Positions 37,111 to 46,090 of a DNA stretch of 64,000 nucleotides are shown piece after piece. The stretch is from Cyclobacteriaceae bacterium (GTDB lineage: Bacteria; Bacteroidota; Bacteroidia; Cytophagales; Cyclobacteriaceae). A program made the position numbers and the translations under genes. The notes beneath the pieces were generated by a model. The model did no database searches and had not been told where the DNA came from. It saw only the letters and a program-made list of their open reading frames with translations. How positions within the stretch are numbered: position 1 is the first letter of the stretch; every line of letters begins with the position of its first letter. The DNA lies in NCBI GenBank assembly GCA_019638255.1, contig JAHBUD010000001.1, positions 2,976,001 to 3,040,000 of the forward strand. Reading direction: 5' to 3'.

Positions 37111-38155
37111 TTAAGAATATATCAGGATTCCAATCCTGAAAAATATTTTTCACTGTATACTGCTTCGCTTCCTTCTTCGTCAGTTGTTTCGACCAACCAA
37201 CCCGTTTACTTGTATCAGCACCTGATCCGTAATTTTTGTACTCGGCATAAAAGGCAGTCTTGTCCTTATCCGGAAACATGGCATCACCTTTCCAGGGATC
37301 CCAACCTTCGACACGGATGTGACTACCCAACTCGCATTGCATAAACACGGTTCGCGCAAACGGACGCCACGGCCGTCCGAGATAAACGTTTGTGGCTTCA
37401 CCGCCAGCCAACAGTTTACAGTGTTGAAATACTAGACCAAAAGCTGTATGCTCACGTGTTGAGGCTGCCGTGATGAAGGAGTTCGATAAACTCTTGATCG
37501 TACAGTTAACGAACAGCGCAGTTGCCTCGCCAAAAATAAAATCGGTAGTTCCCTCGATGTAACAATCCTTAAAATACTGTCGACTACCATCACGTGTAAC
37601 CAGCAGTGTATCCTGATTTCCGGTTATGTTACAGTTCTTTACTACAACTCTGTCGCCCTCTATGTGCAGCGCTACTGCTTGTCCTACCCTTCCGGCTGTG
37701 TTCTGAATAGTCAGGTTCTCAATGGTAATGTCGTTGCCTTGCACCAGCATCGTGTAGGAAGTAAATGTGCTGAGTTTCGGTTTTTCACCTTCCGCTCCGG
37801 CTTTTGGGTTTTCCTTACCGGAATAGTCATCATAAGAAATAATTGTATGCTCACGATCCTCACCCAACAAGGTGATGTTCGTTTTCCAGGAAGGAATGAT
37901 CAGCTTTTCTTTATAGATGCCTTTTTTAATGTGGATGGTTACACGTGCATACCCCAAATCACGGCAAGCATTGATGGCTTCTTGAATGGTGGTGTAATCC
38001 CCGCTTCCATCCTGTGCCACTGTGAGTTTTGTTGGCCTGCTGTCCTGGGCATTTAAACTCTTAATCAGAAAGAACACAAAGAAGACATTGAGAAATGCAT
38101 ACCATAACTGACAATGTGATCTTTGTACAACCCTTAGTGTACTTTGTGGTTTCAT
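37103..38155 (-). CDS. Pectinesterase (carbohydrate esterase family 8)
   Basis: 350 residues. The enzyme removes methyl esters from galacturonan so that lyases and polygalacturonase can act. A long N-terminus precedes the signal core (FLNVFFVFFLIKSLNAQ). CE8 blocks are all present: LTVAQDGSGDYTTIQEAIN, VALHIEGDRVVVKNCNITGNQDTLLV (catalytic Asp), YIEGTTDFIFGEATALF (second Asp) and NVYLGRPWRPF (Arg and Trp). The last two codons and the stop (Asn-Arg-TAA) fall inside a REP-like arm. It follows the PL1 gene at 38190 by 34 bases in the same direction. Confidence 0.94.
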   Translation of the reverse strand: MKPQSTLRVVQRSHCQLWYAFLNVFFVFFLIKSLNAQDSRPTKLTVAQDGSGDYTTIQEAINACRDLGYARVTIHIKKGIYKEKLIIPSWKTNITLLGEDREHTIISYDDYSGKENPKAGAEGEKPKLSTFTSYTMLVQGNDITIENLTIQNTAGRVGQAVALHIEGDRVVVKNCNITGNQDTLLVTRDGSRQYFKDCYIEGTTDFIFGEATALFVNCTIKSLSNSFITAASTREHTAFGLVFQHCKLLAGGEATNVYLGRPWRPFARTVFMQCELGSHIRVEGWDPWKGDAMFPDKDKTAFYAEYKNYGSGADTSKRVGWSKQLTKKEAKQYTVKNIFQDWNPDIFLNR

Positions 38156-38189
38156 TCTCTTTAAATACTTGATATAAAAATTTCACGAT

Positions 38190-39551
38190 TCACTTTGATC
38201 CCATCTGCAATTTGGTTCTCTCGTCCACAAGGCCATTGATGTAGACCTCAATGTTCGTGTAGGTTTTACTTAATATATGCCGGGCAGCATCCGATGCATC
38301 ATTTGGGTTCAGCCTGTTTTTCCGTTCCCATTCATCGGGCATGCCGTCACCATCGGTATCCATCGGTGCTGGTGTTGCTTTTAGCTCAGGCCAACCACCA
38401 ACATCATTCTGTGAATCAATGATACCATCTTTATTTTTTCCAAAAGCTGCCGTTCCGTTTTTCACTTCTTCAACAAGTCTGCTATCGACAACATCGCGTA
38501 TATAACTTGCTCCTGCATGCTGCAGAATTAACGTGTACGCTTCTAAAGCGGTTTGCTCTTGCATTCCAACTACATCAAAAGGCTTCTTTACCAGCACTGA
38601 GTCGTAAGTAGAGGTTGTCAACCCCAATTTGTTATCACGACTAATGTCATCATATCCATCCAACACATTTCCATTCACAAAAAATTTCCCATAGGGTGCA
38701 GACGGATCAAGAATTCTTGCCTTCCGGTTGCCTTTGGTAGAAGGCCCGGGTTTATAGTAATTATTGACAACATTGTATCGTCCTTTTTCACCACCATAGG
38801 TATTATTACTCATCCAGTTGTAAATAACATTGTTCCTGAAATCCACGAGTTCATCGGGCGGATTGGGTACTGTTGCCGATCCGCTAAACCGTGGCAATCT
38901 GCTGTTATGATGCGCCAACAGATTGTGATGAAATGAAGCCTTTCGTCCTCCCCAAATACCACCGTACCCATGATCACCTTTCGTGTGCACTGAACTATTA
39001 AGGCTTTCTGAAATAATGCACCATTGCAGCGTAAAGTTTTCGTTGTAATAGAAAGAAGCGCACTCATCGGTTGCCCAACTCATGGAGCAATGATCGATGA
39101 TAATATTTTTTTGCCTTACACCACTGATCGCATCTTCTTCAATGCCTGAAACATCGCCTAACCTAAACCGCAAATACCGGATAATCACATTATCGGCACT
39201 AACTTTTACCGGATAATGACGGATGGTAATGCCATCTCCGGGTGCTGTTTGGCCGGCAATGGTAACATGAGCATTATTAATATAAAGTGGCTCCTTCAGA
39301 TCAATATTACCGGAAACCGAAAATACGATAATGCGCGGGCCTTTCTTTTTAACAGCATCGCGTAAACTGCCGGGGCCATCATCATTCAGGTTATTTACAA
39401 TATAGACTTTACCTCCGCGACCACCTGTGGCGTATTTACCAAAGCCTTCCGCCCCGGGAAATGCTGCTGGTCGCTCAAGATCTTGTTGGGCAGTGTTCTG
39501 TTGTGCGCAGCCCGTTAGTGTTATAAAAAACAATAGAATAAACCTGTGCAT
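38190..39551 (-). CDS. Pectate lyase (PL1), lipoprotein, paralogue 1
   Basis: 453 residues with a lipoprotein signal (FILLFFITLTGCAQQ). The parallel beta-helix PL1 core shows AFPGAEGFGKYATGGRGGKVYIVNNLNDDGPGSL, VTIAGQTAPGDGITIRHYP, IIIDHCSMSWATDECASFYY and HNSRLPRFSG, with the catalytic Arg expected in the last motif. The C-terminal DTDGDGMPDEWERKNRLNP is a calcium-binding type 3 repeat-like tail. It cleaves galacturonan by beta-elimination at the surface. A closely similar second copy is at 44572. A REP-like hairpin separates it from the GH105 gene upstream. Confidence 0.93.
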   Translation of the reverse strand: MHRFILLFFITLTGCAQQNTAQQDLERPAAFPGAEGFGKYATGGRGGKVYIVNNLNDDGPGSLRDAVKKKGPRIIVFSVSGNIDLKEPLYINNAHVTIAGQTAPGDGITIRHYPVKVSADNVIIRYLRFRLGDVSGIEEDAISGVRQKNIIIDHCSMSWATDECASFYYNENFTLQWCIISESLNSSVHTKGDHGYGGIWGGRKASFHHNLLAHHNSRLPRFSGSATVPNPPDELVDFRNNVIYNWMSNNTYGGEKGRYNVVNNYYKPGPSTKGNRKARILDPSAPYGKFFVNGNVLDGYDDISRDNKLGLTTSTYDSVLVKKPFDVVGMQEQTALEAYTLILQHAGASYIRDVVDSRLVEEVKNGTAAFGKNKDGIIDSQNDVGGWPELKATPAPMDTDGDGMPDEWERKNRLNPNDASDAARHILSKTYTNIEVYINGLVDERTKLQMGSK

Positions 39552-39562
39552 AGCGTGATAGA

Positions 39563-39618
39563 AGCTTAGCGGCTTAGCGGTTATATATTCAAAACCGCAA
39601 AGACGCAGAGGCGCAAAG
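39563..39618. repeat. REP-like hairpin element, copy 2
   Basis: The left arm (39563-39582, with two TTAGCGG units) and the right arm (39592-39618, AACCGCAAAGACGCAGAGG and onward) form an imperfect hairpin related to the element at 37049. It lies between the GH105 stop (39622) and the start of the downstream PL1 gene, again directly behind a gene. Confidence 0.65.
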
Positions 39619-39621
39619 AAA

Positions 39622-41160
39622 TTATCGATTTAATTCAATACTTAAAAACAACAACGAAGCCAAGCCTTTATAATCATCAATTCTTCGTTCGGTGGTGATG
39701 TAGTATTCAAAATCTCCTTTGGAACCTTTAGGGTTCAACGTACCAATTTTCACCGTTTGATCAAAGTGGAGATTGTCGGCTTCGTCCACATACACGTACT
39801 GGTTTAGCAACGCATCGAAGGCTTCGTTGGCGGTTGTTAAGTATGATTTATCCAGAATACCAAGCCGATGACCCTTCGCGAACGCATAGGCAAACATGGC
39901 CGAACAAGATGTCTCGATCCAATTAAGCGGTTTATCCCCTTTATCCAATACCTGGTACCACAATTTCGAGTTAGTATCCTGAACGTTACGAACCGCTTGC
40001 GAAAGATCCTTTAGTATTTCTATTACATCATTCCGCTCGGGATGATTTTCCGGAATATAATCCAGGCACTCCACCAGCGCCATCAAATACCAACCTACTG
40101 CACGCCCCCAGAATTCTGGCGATGTTCCCTTCTCAGGATGCGCCCATACCGGATTTATTGATTCATCCCAACCGTGATACAGCAAGCCTGTTGCGGGATC
40201 AAGCGTATGCTTGTAAATCAGTTTAATCTGATGAATGGCTTCATTGAACCATTCAGGTTGATTGTAGGCTTTGGCATACTGCATCGAAAAAACATCGGCC
40301 ATGAAAATACCATCGAGCCACATTTGATACGGATAAATTTCTTTATGCCAGTAACCGCCATCGCTTGTCTTGGGCTGTTTAGAAAGATGCAGTATCAATG
40401 TATCGGCAATAGCTTTATATTTATCTGCTCCAGTCTCTTCATGAAGATAGAGCACCACCCTACCGGGAAGAATGTCATCCAACTTGAACTCATTCATTTT
40501 GTAAACTCCCGGCCTGAATGAGCCGTCATCGGTTATGAATCCATCAATCCATTGCTGCGAATACGCTATATAGGAAGCATTATTTGTTCGCTTACCCTGA
40601 CTATATACACCGGACATGAAAAAGCTGTATTCGTAATTCCAACGGTGCGGGGCATAGACAGGAAAATCTTTCAAGTCGGGATATTGGTTGATGGTGCTGT
40701 TCACCAAGGCAGAAGACAAATCTGAGACTCTTCCCATCTTTTTGTTATAGTCAGGCCAGGAAGAAAGCATGCTAACGGTAATATTCTCATCGGCTTTTAC
40801 TTCACTCTTTTCAACACTATACTTCTTTCCACCCGGCTTAATCAAAAACGCAAAAACCGGTTCGTTCGATTCCAATACATGTTCTACCATCAGGTAATCA
40901 GGTTTCTTGTCATTGTTTACATCAACAACCCGGCAACTCACGGTAGTACCAAAGTTTTGATCGGTTACTGAAAACGTTAACTTATTAAGTGATGGGATCT
41001 TTTCTGTAAGTGCTTTCCAGGGAACAGTAAATGTAACTTTCTCCGGTTTTTTAAGTATGGTATAGTTTCGCTTTACGGTAACCAGTACTCTCTCATCAGC
41101 AGTATGACCCTTGCAAGATGCAACCGCAATCAAAACCAGAATGACGAATCGTTGTATCAT
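39622..41160 (-). CDS. Unsaturated galacturonyl/rhamnogalacturonyl hydrolase (GH105) with extra N-terminal domain
   Basis: 512 residues with a lipoprotein-like signal ending VASCKG. Residues 20-140 form a beta-rich domain (VLVTVKRNYTILKKPEKVTFTVP). The (alpha/alpha)6 GH88/105 part begins near residue 165 and carries YPYQMWLDGIFMAD (catalytic Asp) and EFWGRAVGWYLMALVECLD. It should release 4,5-unsaturated galacturonate from the non-reducing ends made by the pectate lyases, feeding KduI. The ATG overlaps the stop of the DUF4861 gene by four bases, so the two proteins are translationally coupled. Confidence 0.9.
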   Translation of the reverse strand: MIQRFVILVLIAVASCKGHTADERVLVTVKRNYTILKKPEKVTFTVPWKALTEKIPSLNKLTFSVTDQNFGTTVSCRVVDVNNDKKPDYLMVEHVLESNEPVFAFLIKPGGKKYSVEKSEVKADENITVSMLSSWPDYNKKMGRVSDLSSALVNSTINQYPDLKDFPVYAPHRWNYEYSFFMSGVYSQGKRTNNASYIAYSQQWIDGFITDDGSFRPGVYKMNEFKLDDILPGRVVLYLHEETGADKYKAIADTLILHLSKQPKTSDGGYWHKEIYPYQMWLDGIFMADVFSMQYAKAYNQPEWFNEAIHQIKLIYKHTLDPATGLLYHGWDESINPVWAHPEKGTSPEFWGRAVGWYLMALVECLDYIPENHPERNDVIEILKDLSQAVRNVQDTNSKLWYQVLDKGDKPLNWIETSCSAMFAYAFAKGHRLGILDKSYLTTANEAFDALLNQYVYVDEADNLHFDQTVKIGTLNPKGSKGDFEYYITTERRIDDYKGLASLLFLSIELNR

Positions 41161-42392
41161 TTTGCTGTAACAGAAACTTTTACCGGATGAGCCAATTTAC
41201 CGGCTTCTTCGTTAAGATAAGCCAAAAAAGCTTCTTCCGTTTTAATACCTCCGGGTTCGCCTTCCCATGCGGCAAGAAAATAGTAAGTCAACTTACCGGA
41301 TGTTGGCTTCATCTTCACAATATGGCTGAATTGATCCTCGGTGAACTCCATAAAATCATCGGCAGCAAAAAGTACGGCAATCCCCAGGTTATCATTATTC
41401 AAACTTTGCTTTCCATACGAAGCGATATAGCCATAACGATTATTATCACCGAGATGCTTGAATAGCGTTGCCTTCGGATCTTTTATCAGTCCGGAACAAA
41501 TGTTGTCTACAACAGTAGAAAGTGTTAACGAATTTTTTGTCACGCGCGAACCGGCATGAATGCCCAGAGTTGAAACAAGATCGGTCTTTGTACTACCCGT
41601 ATTCCATCCGTAGTAATTCGTTTGGATAGAAGAATAGACCACACCGTTTTCGGTAATGCGGCAGGCTACGCTATCCGTAAGCTCCACCCGAACAGCAGAC
41701 TTTCCATTAAAGTAACCAATGGAACCAACGCCAAGCGATTTGGCCACTTTCAACACATCCATTCCCCACTCCTGCAAGTGATGGTACGAATCAAAGCCAT
41801 CGAGTCCTGCCTTTTGAAGGGTCGGCTCTTTCACTGATTTACCAAATACATCTACCGCATTGCGCTGATCGAGGTAAAAGCGATAGCCTACCTTATCGGA
41901 TTCCCAACCCGGACCTTCATAGCGGATAAACCAGGAGTGATCCTTGTGTTGAGGCGGAACGCGTAAATAATCTACGTTTTTAAAATCACCACCAATGTAC
42001 TCGCGGTTTTTCCACTCGCCACCTTCTTTATACGAAAGCTCCGCCTGCGTACGTTTGGTGTATTCGCGTTTTACCTCACCGGATTTATTGTACCGAACAA
42101 CAAGTTCTTTTGACTCAGCAGCATTCAGTTTTTCGAGCACCAACACGATGCCGGTTAAATTCAAGTCTTTAGCATTATACTGGCTCGGCACCTCCGTTTG
42201 CTTATCGTATACCGAATAGGCCCTGGCATTAAAGTCTTTGGGTAATTTATCCTTCGGAATACGGACCAATACATCCGTGCGGGCAAAGGAAGTGGGATTC
42301 GTTACCTTAACTTTAAAAGATTCTTTAAACTCTTTCTGCGCCTGACATGCCAACGCAGCAAACATGAGTACAACTCCTAAAAATGATTTCAT
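41157..42392 (-). CDS. DUF4861 family exported protein of pectin loci
   Basis: 411 residues with a signal peptide (KSFLGVVLMFAALACQAQ). Visible family features are VKVTNPTSFARTDVLVRIP, GWESDKVGYRFYLDQRNAVDVFGK, and GLDGFDSYHHLQEWGMDVLKVAKSLGVGSIGY with a His pair, ending in SGKLTYYFLAAWEGEPGGI. DUF4861 proteins occur widely in pectin and other uronate loci. I know of no settled activity; a lyase or uronate-binding role is possible. It lies between GH28 and GH105 genes and overlaps the latter, so it probably works on the same oligosaccharides. Confidence 0.87.
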   Translation of the reverse strand: MKSFLGVVLMFAALACQAQKEFKESFKVKVTNPTSFARTDVLVRIPKDKLPKDFNARAYSVYDKQTEVPSQYNAKDLNLTGIVLVLEKLNAAESKELVVRYNKSGEVKREYTKRTQAELSYKEGGEWKNREYIGGDFKNVDYLRVPPQHKDHSWFIRYEGPGWESDKVGYRFYLDQRNAVDVFGKSVKEPTLQKAGLDGFDSYHHLQEWGMDVLKVAKSLGVGSIGYFNGKSAVRVELTDSVACRITENGVVYSSIQTNYYGWNTGSTKTDLVSTLGIHAGSRVTKNSLTLSTVVDNICSGLIKDPKATLFKHLGDNNRYGYIASYGKQSLNNDNLGIAVLFAADDFMEFTEDQFSHIVKMKPTSGKLTYYFLAAWEGEPGGIKTEEAFLAYLNEEAGKLAHPVKVSVTAK

Positions 42393-42397
42393 ATCCG

Positions 42398-43819
42398 TTA
42401 TTGTTTGATGTTTGGATCGGGTAAAAATTCTTCTCCATTAATCTTTACATTCTTTACTTTTAGTCCGCGGTAGCCCTTCAATACATTTCCTTTGGATACA
42501 TTATCGAAAGAACAATCCTCGATCACTATATCTTCAACCGGGTAATCCTCCTCAGCTTCAATACAAATTCCATATTGCGATTTTTTACTCGTCACGTTTT
42601 TAACCTGAATATTGCGCACTACCGGATGGTTATCCCCTGTTTCGTTGGCATAAAACATATATACGTGCACCACCGCTTCGTCTACATCGCCAATGGTAAC
42701 ATTGCGCATGTAAATATTTTCTATAATCCCTCCTCTTCTGGAGTTAGATTTTAATCGCAAGGCCCGATCAAGATAAGGACTGCTCATCTCACAATTTTCA
42801 GCAAACACGTTGCTCACATTTCCGGAAATTTCGCTGCCGATAACCACACCACCATGACCATCCTTCATGATGCAATTGCGAACAATAATATTCTCGCTGG
42901 GCACATTTACCCTGCGACCATCATGGTCGCGGCCAGACTTGATGGCAATGCAATCATCACCGGTATCGAACACACAACCTTCAATCAGCACATCTTTCGA
43001 TGATTCCGGATCACACCCATCGCTGTTCGGCCCATGGCTGATAACAGTAACGTTTCGAATTGTTACATTTTCACTCAAAACCGGGTGAAGTACCCACATC
43101 GGTGAATCTTTAATGGTTACTCCCTCAATCAATACATTCTTGCACTTATAAGGTTGCACAAAACTAGGACGCAGGTAATCGCCATCGCCAAAAATGCGCT
43201 CACTTACAGGCACACCGTCTTCAGCCATCTTTTTCAAGCGTTCGTTTGCAGGCTTTTGCTGATGCTCACGGGCTTCACGGTTTGCACCAGCATGGCCCCA
43301 CTTACCCTTCCAGTACCACCAGTGATCATCATCGGCCTGGCCATTTAATTCACCTTCACCGGTTACTGCAATATTCTCCTGCTCATAGGCATAAATCAGC
43401 GGAGAATAATTCATTAGCTCAACAGCTTCAAAGCGAGTATACACCTGGGGTAAGTATTTTTGTGGATCCTGGCTAAACAACACTACAGCACCTTTCGATA
43501 CATGGAGATTAACATTGCTCTTTAAATGGATAGCGCCTGTCAGGAATTTTCCTTCTGGCACAACTACCCTGCCGCCACCAGCAGTATGGCAGGCTTCAAT
43601 CGCCTTTCGGAAAGCTTCTGTACAATCGGTTGCGCCATCATTCACCGCCCCGAAATCGGTAATTAAAAAATCCATATCCGGAAAAGATGGCGGAACGATA
43701 CGGGCGAGAATAATTTCAGCTTCTTTCCATGGATCAGCAGCAATGGGTGCGGATTTATTAGAACAAGCATTCCAGATAAAAACCAGTGATAACAGTACAA
43801 GTAGTTTTCGCTTCATCAT
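42398..43819 (-). CDS. Polygalacturonase-type glycoside hydrolase (GH28)
   Basis: 473 residues with a lipoprotein signal (KLLVLLSLVFIWNACSNK). The GH28 beta-helix blocks are in order: FGAVNDGATDCTEAF, SHGPNSDGCDPESSKDVLIEGCVFDTGDDCIAIKSG (Asp of DGCDPES and the DD pair), DGHGGVVIGSEISG and RALRLKSN (Arg-x-Lys). The insert around NREAREHQQKPANERLKKM is common in exo-acting members from Bacteroidota. It hydrolyses galacturonan to galacturonate, entering UxaC. The next gene starts six bases after its end on the same strand. Confidence 0.93.
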   Translation of the reverse strand: MMKRKLLVLLSLVFIWNACSNKSAPIAADPWKEAEIILARIVPPSFPDMDFLITDFGAVNDGATDCTEAFRKAIEACHTAGGGRVVVPEGKFLTGAIHLKSNVNLHVSKGAVVLFSQDPQKYLPQVYTRFEAVELMNYSPLIYAYEQENIAVTGEGELNGQADDDHWWYWKGKWGHAGANREAREHQQKPANERLKKMAEDGVPVSERIFGDGDYLRPSFVQPYKCKNVLIEGVTIKDSPMWVLHPVLSENVTIRNVTVISHGPNSDGCDPESSKDVLIEGCVFDTGDDCIAIKSGRDHDGRRVNVPSENIIVRNCIMKDGHGGVVIGSEISGNVSNVFAENCEMSSPYLDRALRLKSNSRRGGIIENIYMRNVTIGDVDEAVVHVYMFYANETGDNHPVVRNIQVKNVTSKKSQYGICIEAEEDYPVEDIVIEDCSFDNVSKGNVLKGYRGLKVKNVKINGEEFLPDPNIKQ

Positions 43820-43825
43820 ATCTAA

Positions 43826-44569
43826 TTACTTTTTTACAATGTGTAAAGCAAGATCAAGTTTGAGATTTCTAATTTCTTCCAGAACAATCTGCGCAATAAG
43901 CCTGGCGCCAAGCTCATTAAAATGGGTATTGTCGTCACGTCCTTCCGGATAGTTTGGGTGCTCACCCGGCTTTAACTGAAGAAATAATAGTTTTGAATTC
44001 TCCGCACCAACTTGCTGATAGAGTGCCTGGCTGCGTTTATCCAGATCAATGAAGGGTACATTTAACGTTCCGGCTACTTCAACTACGAGCGGTGAATACT
44101 CAGGATGACTTGCTTGTACATTTCCCTGGGCATCAAATTTTCTGCGGCCAACCGGTGTTAGCAAAACCGGTGTCGCGCCTTTTGTACGTGTTTCGTTTAC
44201 AAAGCGCGTGATGTTCTTCTTGTAATCTTCGGGCGATGTGTAACGATCGGTTTTATCTTTCGATTCGTCATTGTGCCCGAACTGAATAAACACATAGTCA
44301 CCTGCCTTTAAATGATCAGCAACTGTTTGCCAACGTCCCTCTGTGATAAAAGTTCGGGTGCTCCTGCCGTTCATGGCATGGTTTTGAACTTCCACCGATG
44401 AATCAAAGAAATAGGCAAAGGGCATTCCCCATCCGGTTTCCGGATATGCGGTTACTGCTTTTGAAGCCATGGTGGAGTCTCCAATCAAGTACACAGTGGG
44501 TTTCGTTTGCTTTACGAAAAAGGACATCAGGGAAGAGAAAAACAAAGCGCACAGCAATGAGCTCTTCAT
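43826..44569 (-). CDS. Rhamnogalacturonan/pectin acetylesterase (CE12)
   Basis: 247 residues with a signal-like N-terminus and SGNH hydrolase motifs: VYLIGDSTMASK (Ser32), NHAMNGRSTRTFI, FIQFGHNDESK and DNTHFNELGARL (Asp and His). This pattern is that of CE12 rhamnogalacturonan acetylesterases. It should remove acetyl groups that block the lyases. It is packed between the PL1 gene (two-base gap) and GH28 (six-base gap) in the same operon. Confidence 0.92.
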   Translation of the reverse strand: MKSSLLCALFFSSLMSFFVKQTKPTVYLIGDSTMASKAVTAYPETGWGMPFAYFFDSSVEVQNHAMNGRSTRTFITEGRWQTVADHLKAGDYVFIQFGHNDESKDKTDRYTSPEDYKKNITRFVNETRTKGATPVLLTPVGRRKFDAQGNVQASHPEYSPLVVEVAGTLNVPFIDLDKRSQALYQQVGAENSKLLFLQLKPGEHPNYPEGRDDNTHFNELGARLIAQIVLEEIRNLKLDLALHIVKK

Positions 44570-44571
44570 GG

Positions 44572-46014
44572 TTATTGATTTTGGCCTTCAATAATACTTT
44601 TAACAATACTATTGATATACACCTCAATGTTATCATATGCCGAACTCAAATCACGTCCATTGGCGTTGGGGGTATTCGGATCGAGTTTCATTTCAATCTC
44701 CCATGCATCGGGCATACCATCACCATCTGTATCAAGCAGGGGTGGCAGACTTGTCAAATCAGGCCATCCACCAACATCTTCCTGGCTATCAATAATACCC
44801 GGAAGACCGGTTTCAGAACCATTGTAGTTTGCGATGCCTGTGCTCACTTCTTCTACCACACGTATGTCTACAGCATCACGCTTTAGGCTGGCACCTGCAT
44901 GAGTCAATACTTTTTCATAGGCTTGCTGGGCAGTGTGTGGTGTAATCATAGTAACTGATAATGGGGTGTTCAGCTTTGAGGCTACTTCCGTAGCGCCATT
45001 TTTATAGGTTACCCCACTCCAATTGTTAGCCGTAACAGCAGCACTGCCGTGCACATGATTTCCATCGATATAAAACTTCCCATCCCCGGAACGATCTTGA
45101 AACACTTCTTTATAGGCCACCAAAATCCGTGACTGATTGGATGTAGTGGCCGGACCGGATTTATAGTAGTTGTTAACCATATTGTAGTTTCCATTTTCAC
45201 CTCCATAGGTGCCTTCGCCTACCCAGTTGTACACTACGTTGTTGCGGTAATCTACATGTTCGTTTGGATAGGGATTACCAGCACTGTATGTTCCGGAGCG
45301 GAAACCATTAAATCGAGGCGTACGACTTTTGTGATGTGCCATCAGGTTATGATGAAAACTGGCGCGGTCGCCACCCCAGATACCTCCATACCCATGGTCA
45401 CCCTTATCGTGCAATGATCTGTTGAGGCTTTCTGAAATGATGCACCATTGCATGGTAAAATCCTGATTGGCATAGAAAGAGGCCGCTTCATCGGTACACC
45501 AACTCATGGAACAATGGTCGATAACAACATTTTTTCTATAGCGTCCCCAAATGGCATCACCTTCCACTTGCTTTTCATTGCCCATTCGAAAACGCAAAAA
45601 CCGGATGATTACGTTGTCCGCCCCAACAAACACCGGATAATTTTTGATGGTAATACCATCGCCCGGAGCAGTTTGACCGGCAATGGTAATATTCGGATTG
45701 GTGATGTTCAGGTTGCTGAGCAATTCGATCGTACCAGAAACTTCGAACACTACGATGCGAGCACCTGACGAACTGATAGCCGCACGCAAACTCCCCGCAC
45801 CGGAATCGTTCAGGTTTGTTACTTTAATTACTTGTCCTCCCCTTCCTCCAGTAGTTTTATTTCCAAACCCTTCCGCGCCCGGAAAAGCAAAGGCTTCTTC
45901 TACAATCTGCACTGGGCCATCTACAGGCACAGGCACAGGATCGGGATCGCTGTTACAACTCCACAGTATTAAAAAGGCAAGAAAAAAATAATGTAAGCGA
46001 ACAAATCCCCTCAT
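44572..46014 (-). CDS. Pectate lyase (PL1), lipoprotein, paralogue 2
   Basis: 480 residues with a lipoprotein signal (YFFLAFLILWSCNSDPD) and a short Pro/Val linker. The core matches paralogue 1 block by block: AFPGAEGFGNKTTGGRGGQVIKVTNLNDSGAGSL, ITIAGQTAPGDGITIKNYP, VVIDHCSMSWCTDEAASFY and HHKSRTPRFNGF. The tail DTDGDGMPDAWEIEMKLDP again looks calcium-binding. A strong terminator stands between this gene and the upstream lipoprotein gene, so transcription of the CAZyme part may be reduced or start anew here. Confidence 0.93.
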   Translation of the reverse strand: MRGFVRLHYFFLAFLILWSCNSDPDPVPVPVDGPVQIVEEAFAFPGAEGFGNKTTGGRGGQVIKVTNLNDSGAGSLRAAISSSGARIVVFEVSGTIELLSNLNITNPNITIAGQTAPGDGITIKNYPVFVGADNVIIRFLRFRMGNEKQVEGDAIWGRYRKNVVIDHCSMSWCTDEAASFYANQDFTMQWCIISESLNRSLHDKGDHGYGGIWGGDRASFHHNLMAHHKSRTPRFNGFRSGTYSAGNPYPNEHVDYRNNVVYNWVGEGTYGGENGNYNMVNNYYKSGPATTSNQSRILVAYKEVFQDRSGDGKFYIDGNHVHGSAAVTANNWSGVTYKNGATEVASKLNTPLSVTMITPHTAQQAYEKVLTHAGASLKRDAVDIRVVEEVSTGIANYNGSETGLPGIIDSQEDVGGWPDLTSLPPLLDTDGDGMPDAWEIEMKLDPNTPNANGRDLSSAYDNIEVYINSIVKSIIEGQNQ

Positions 46015-46033
46015 AATCTATCGTGTTTACATT

Positions 46034-46070
46034 AAAAAATCCAGGGCAGTGAATTACTCACTACCCTGGC
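46034..46070 (-). terminator. Intrinsic terminator between the SusCD group and the CAZyme genes
   Basis: On the minus strand GCCAGGGTAGTGA, a five-base loop and TCACTGCCCTGG form a stem of about 12 pairs, followed by ATTTTTTAA. It sits 20 bases after the stop of the beta-helix lipoprotein gene. It may be complete or partial; partial read-through would keep SusC/SusD more abundant than the enzymes. Confidence 0.75.
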
Positions 46071-46090
46071 ATTAACCTATTACTCAATAA

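Noticed and set aside
43515..43952. 145-codon open frame on the plus strand opposite GH28 and CE12
   Set aside because: Antisense shadow; the minus-strand genes have intact catalytic motifs throughout.
44398..44886. 162-codon open frame on the plus strand across the CE12/PL1 junction
   Set aside because: It runs opposite two well-conserved enzyme genes and its translation shows no family pattern.
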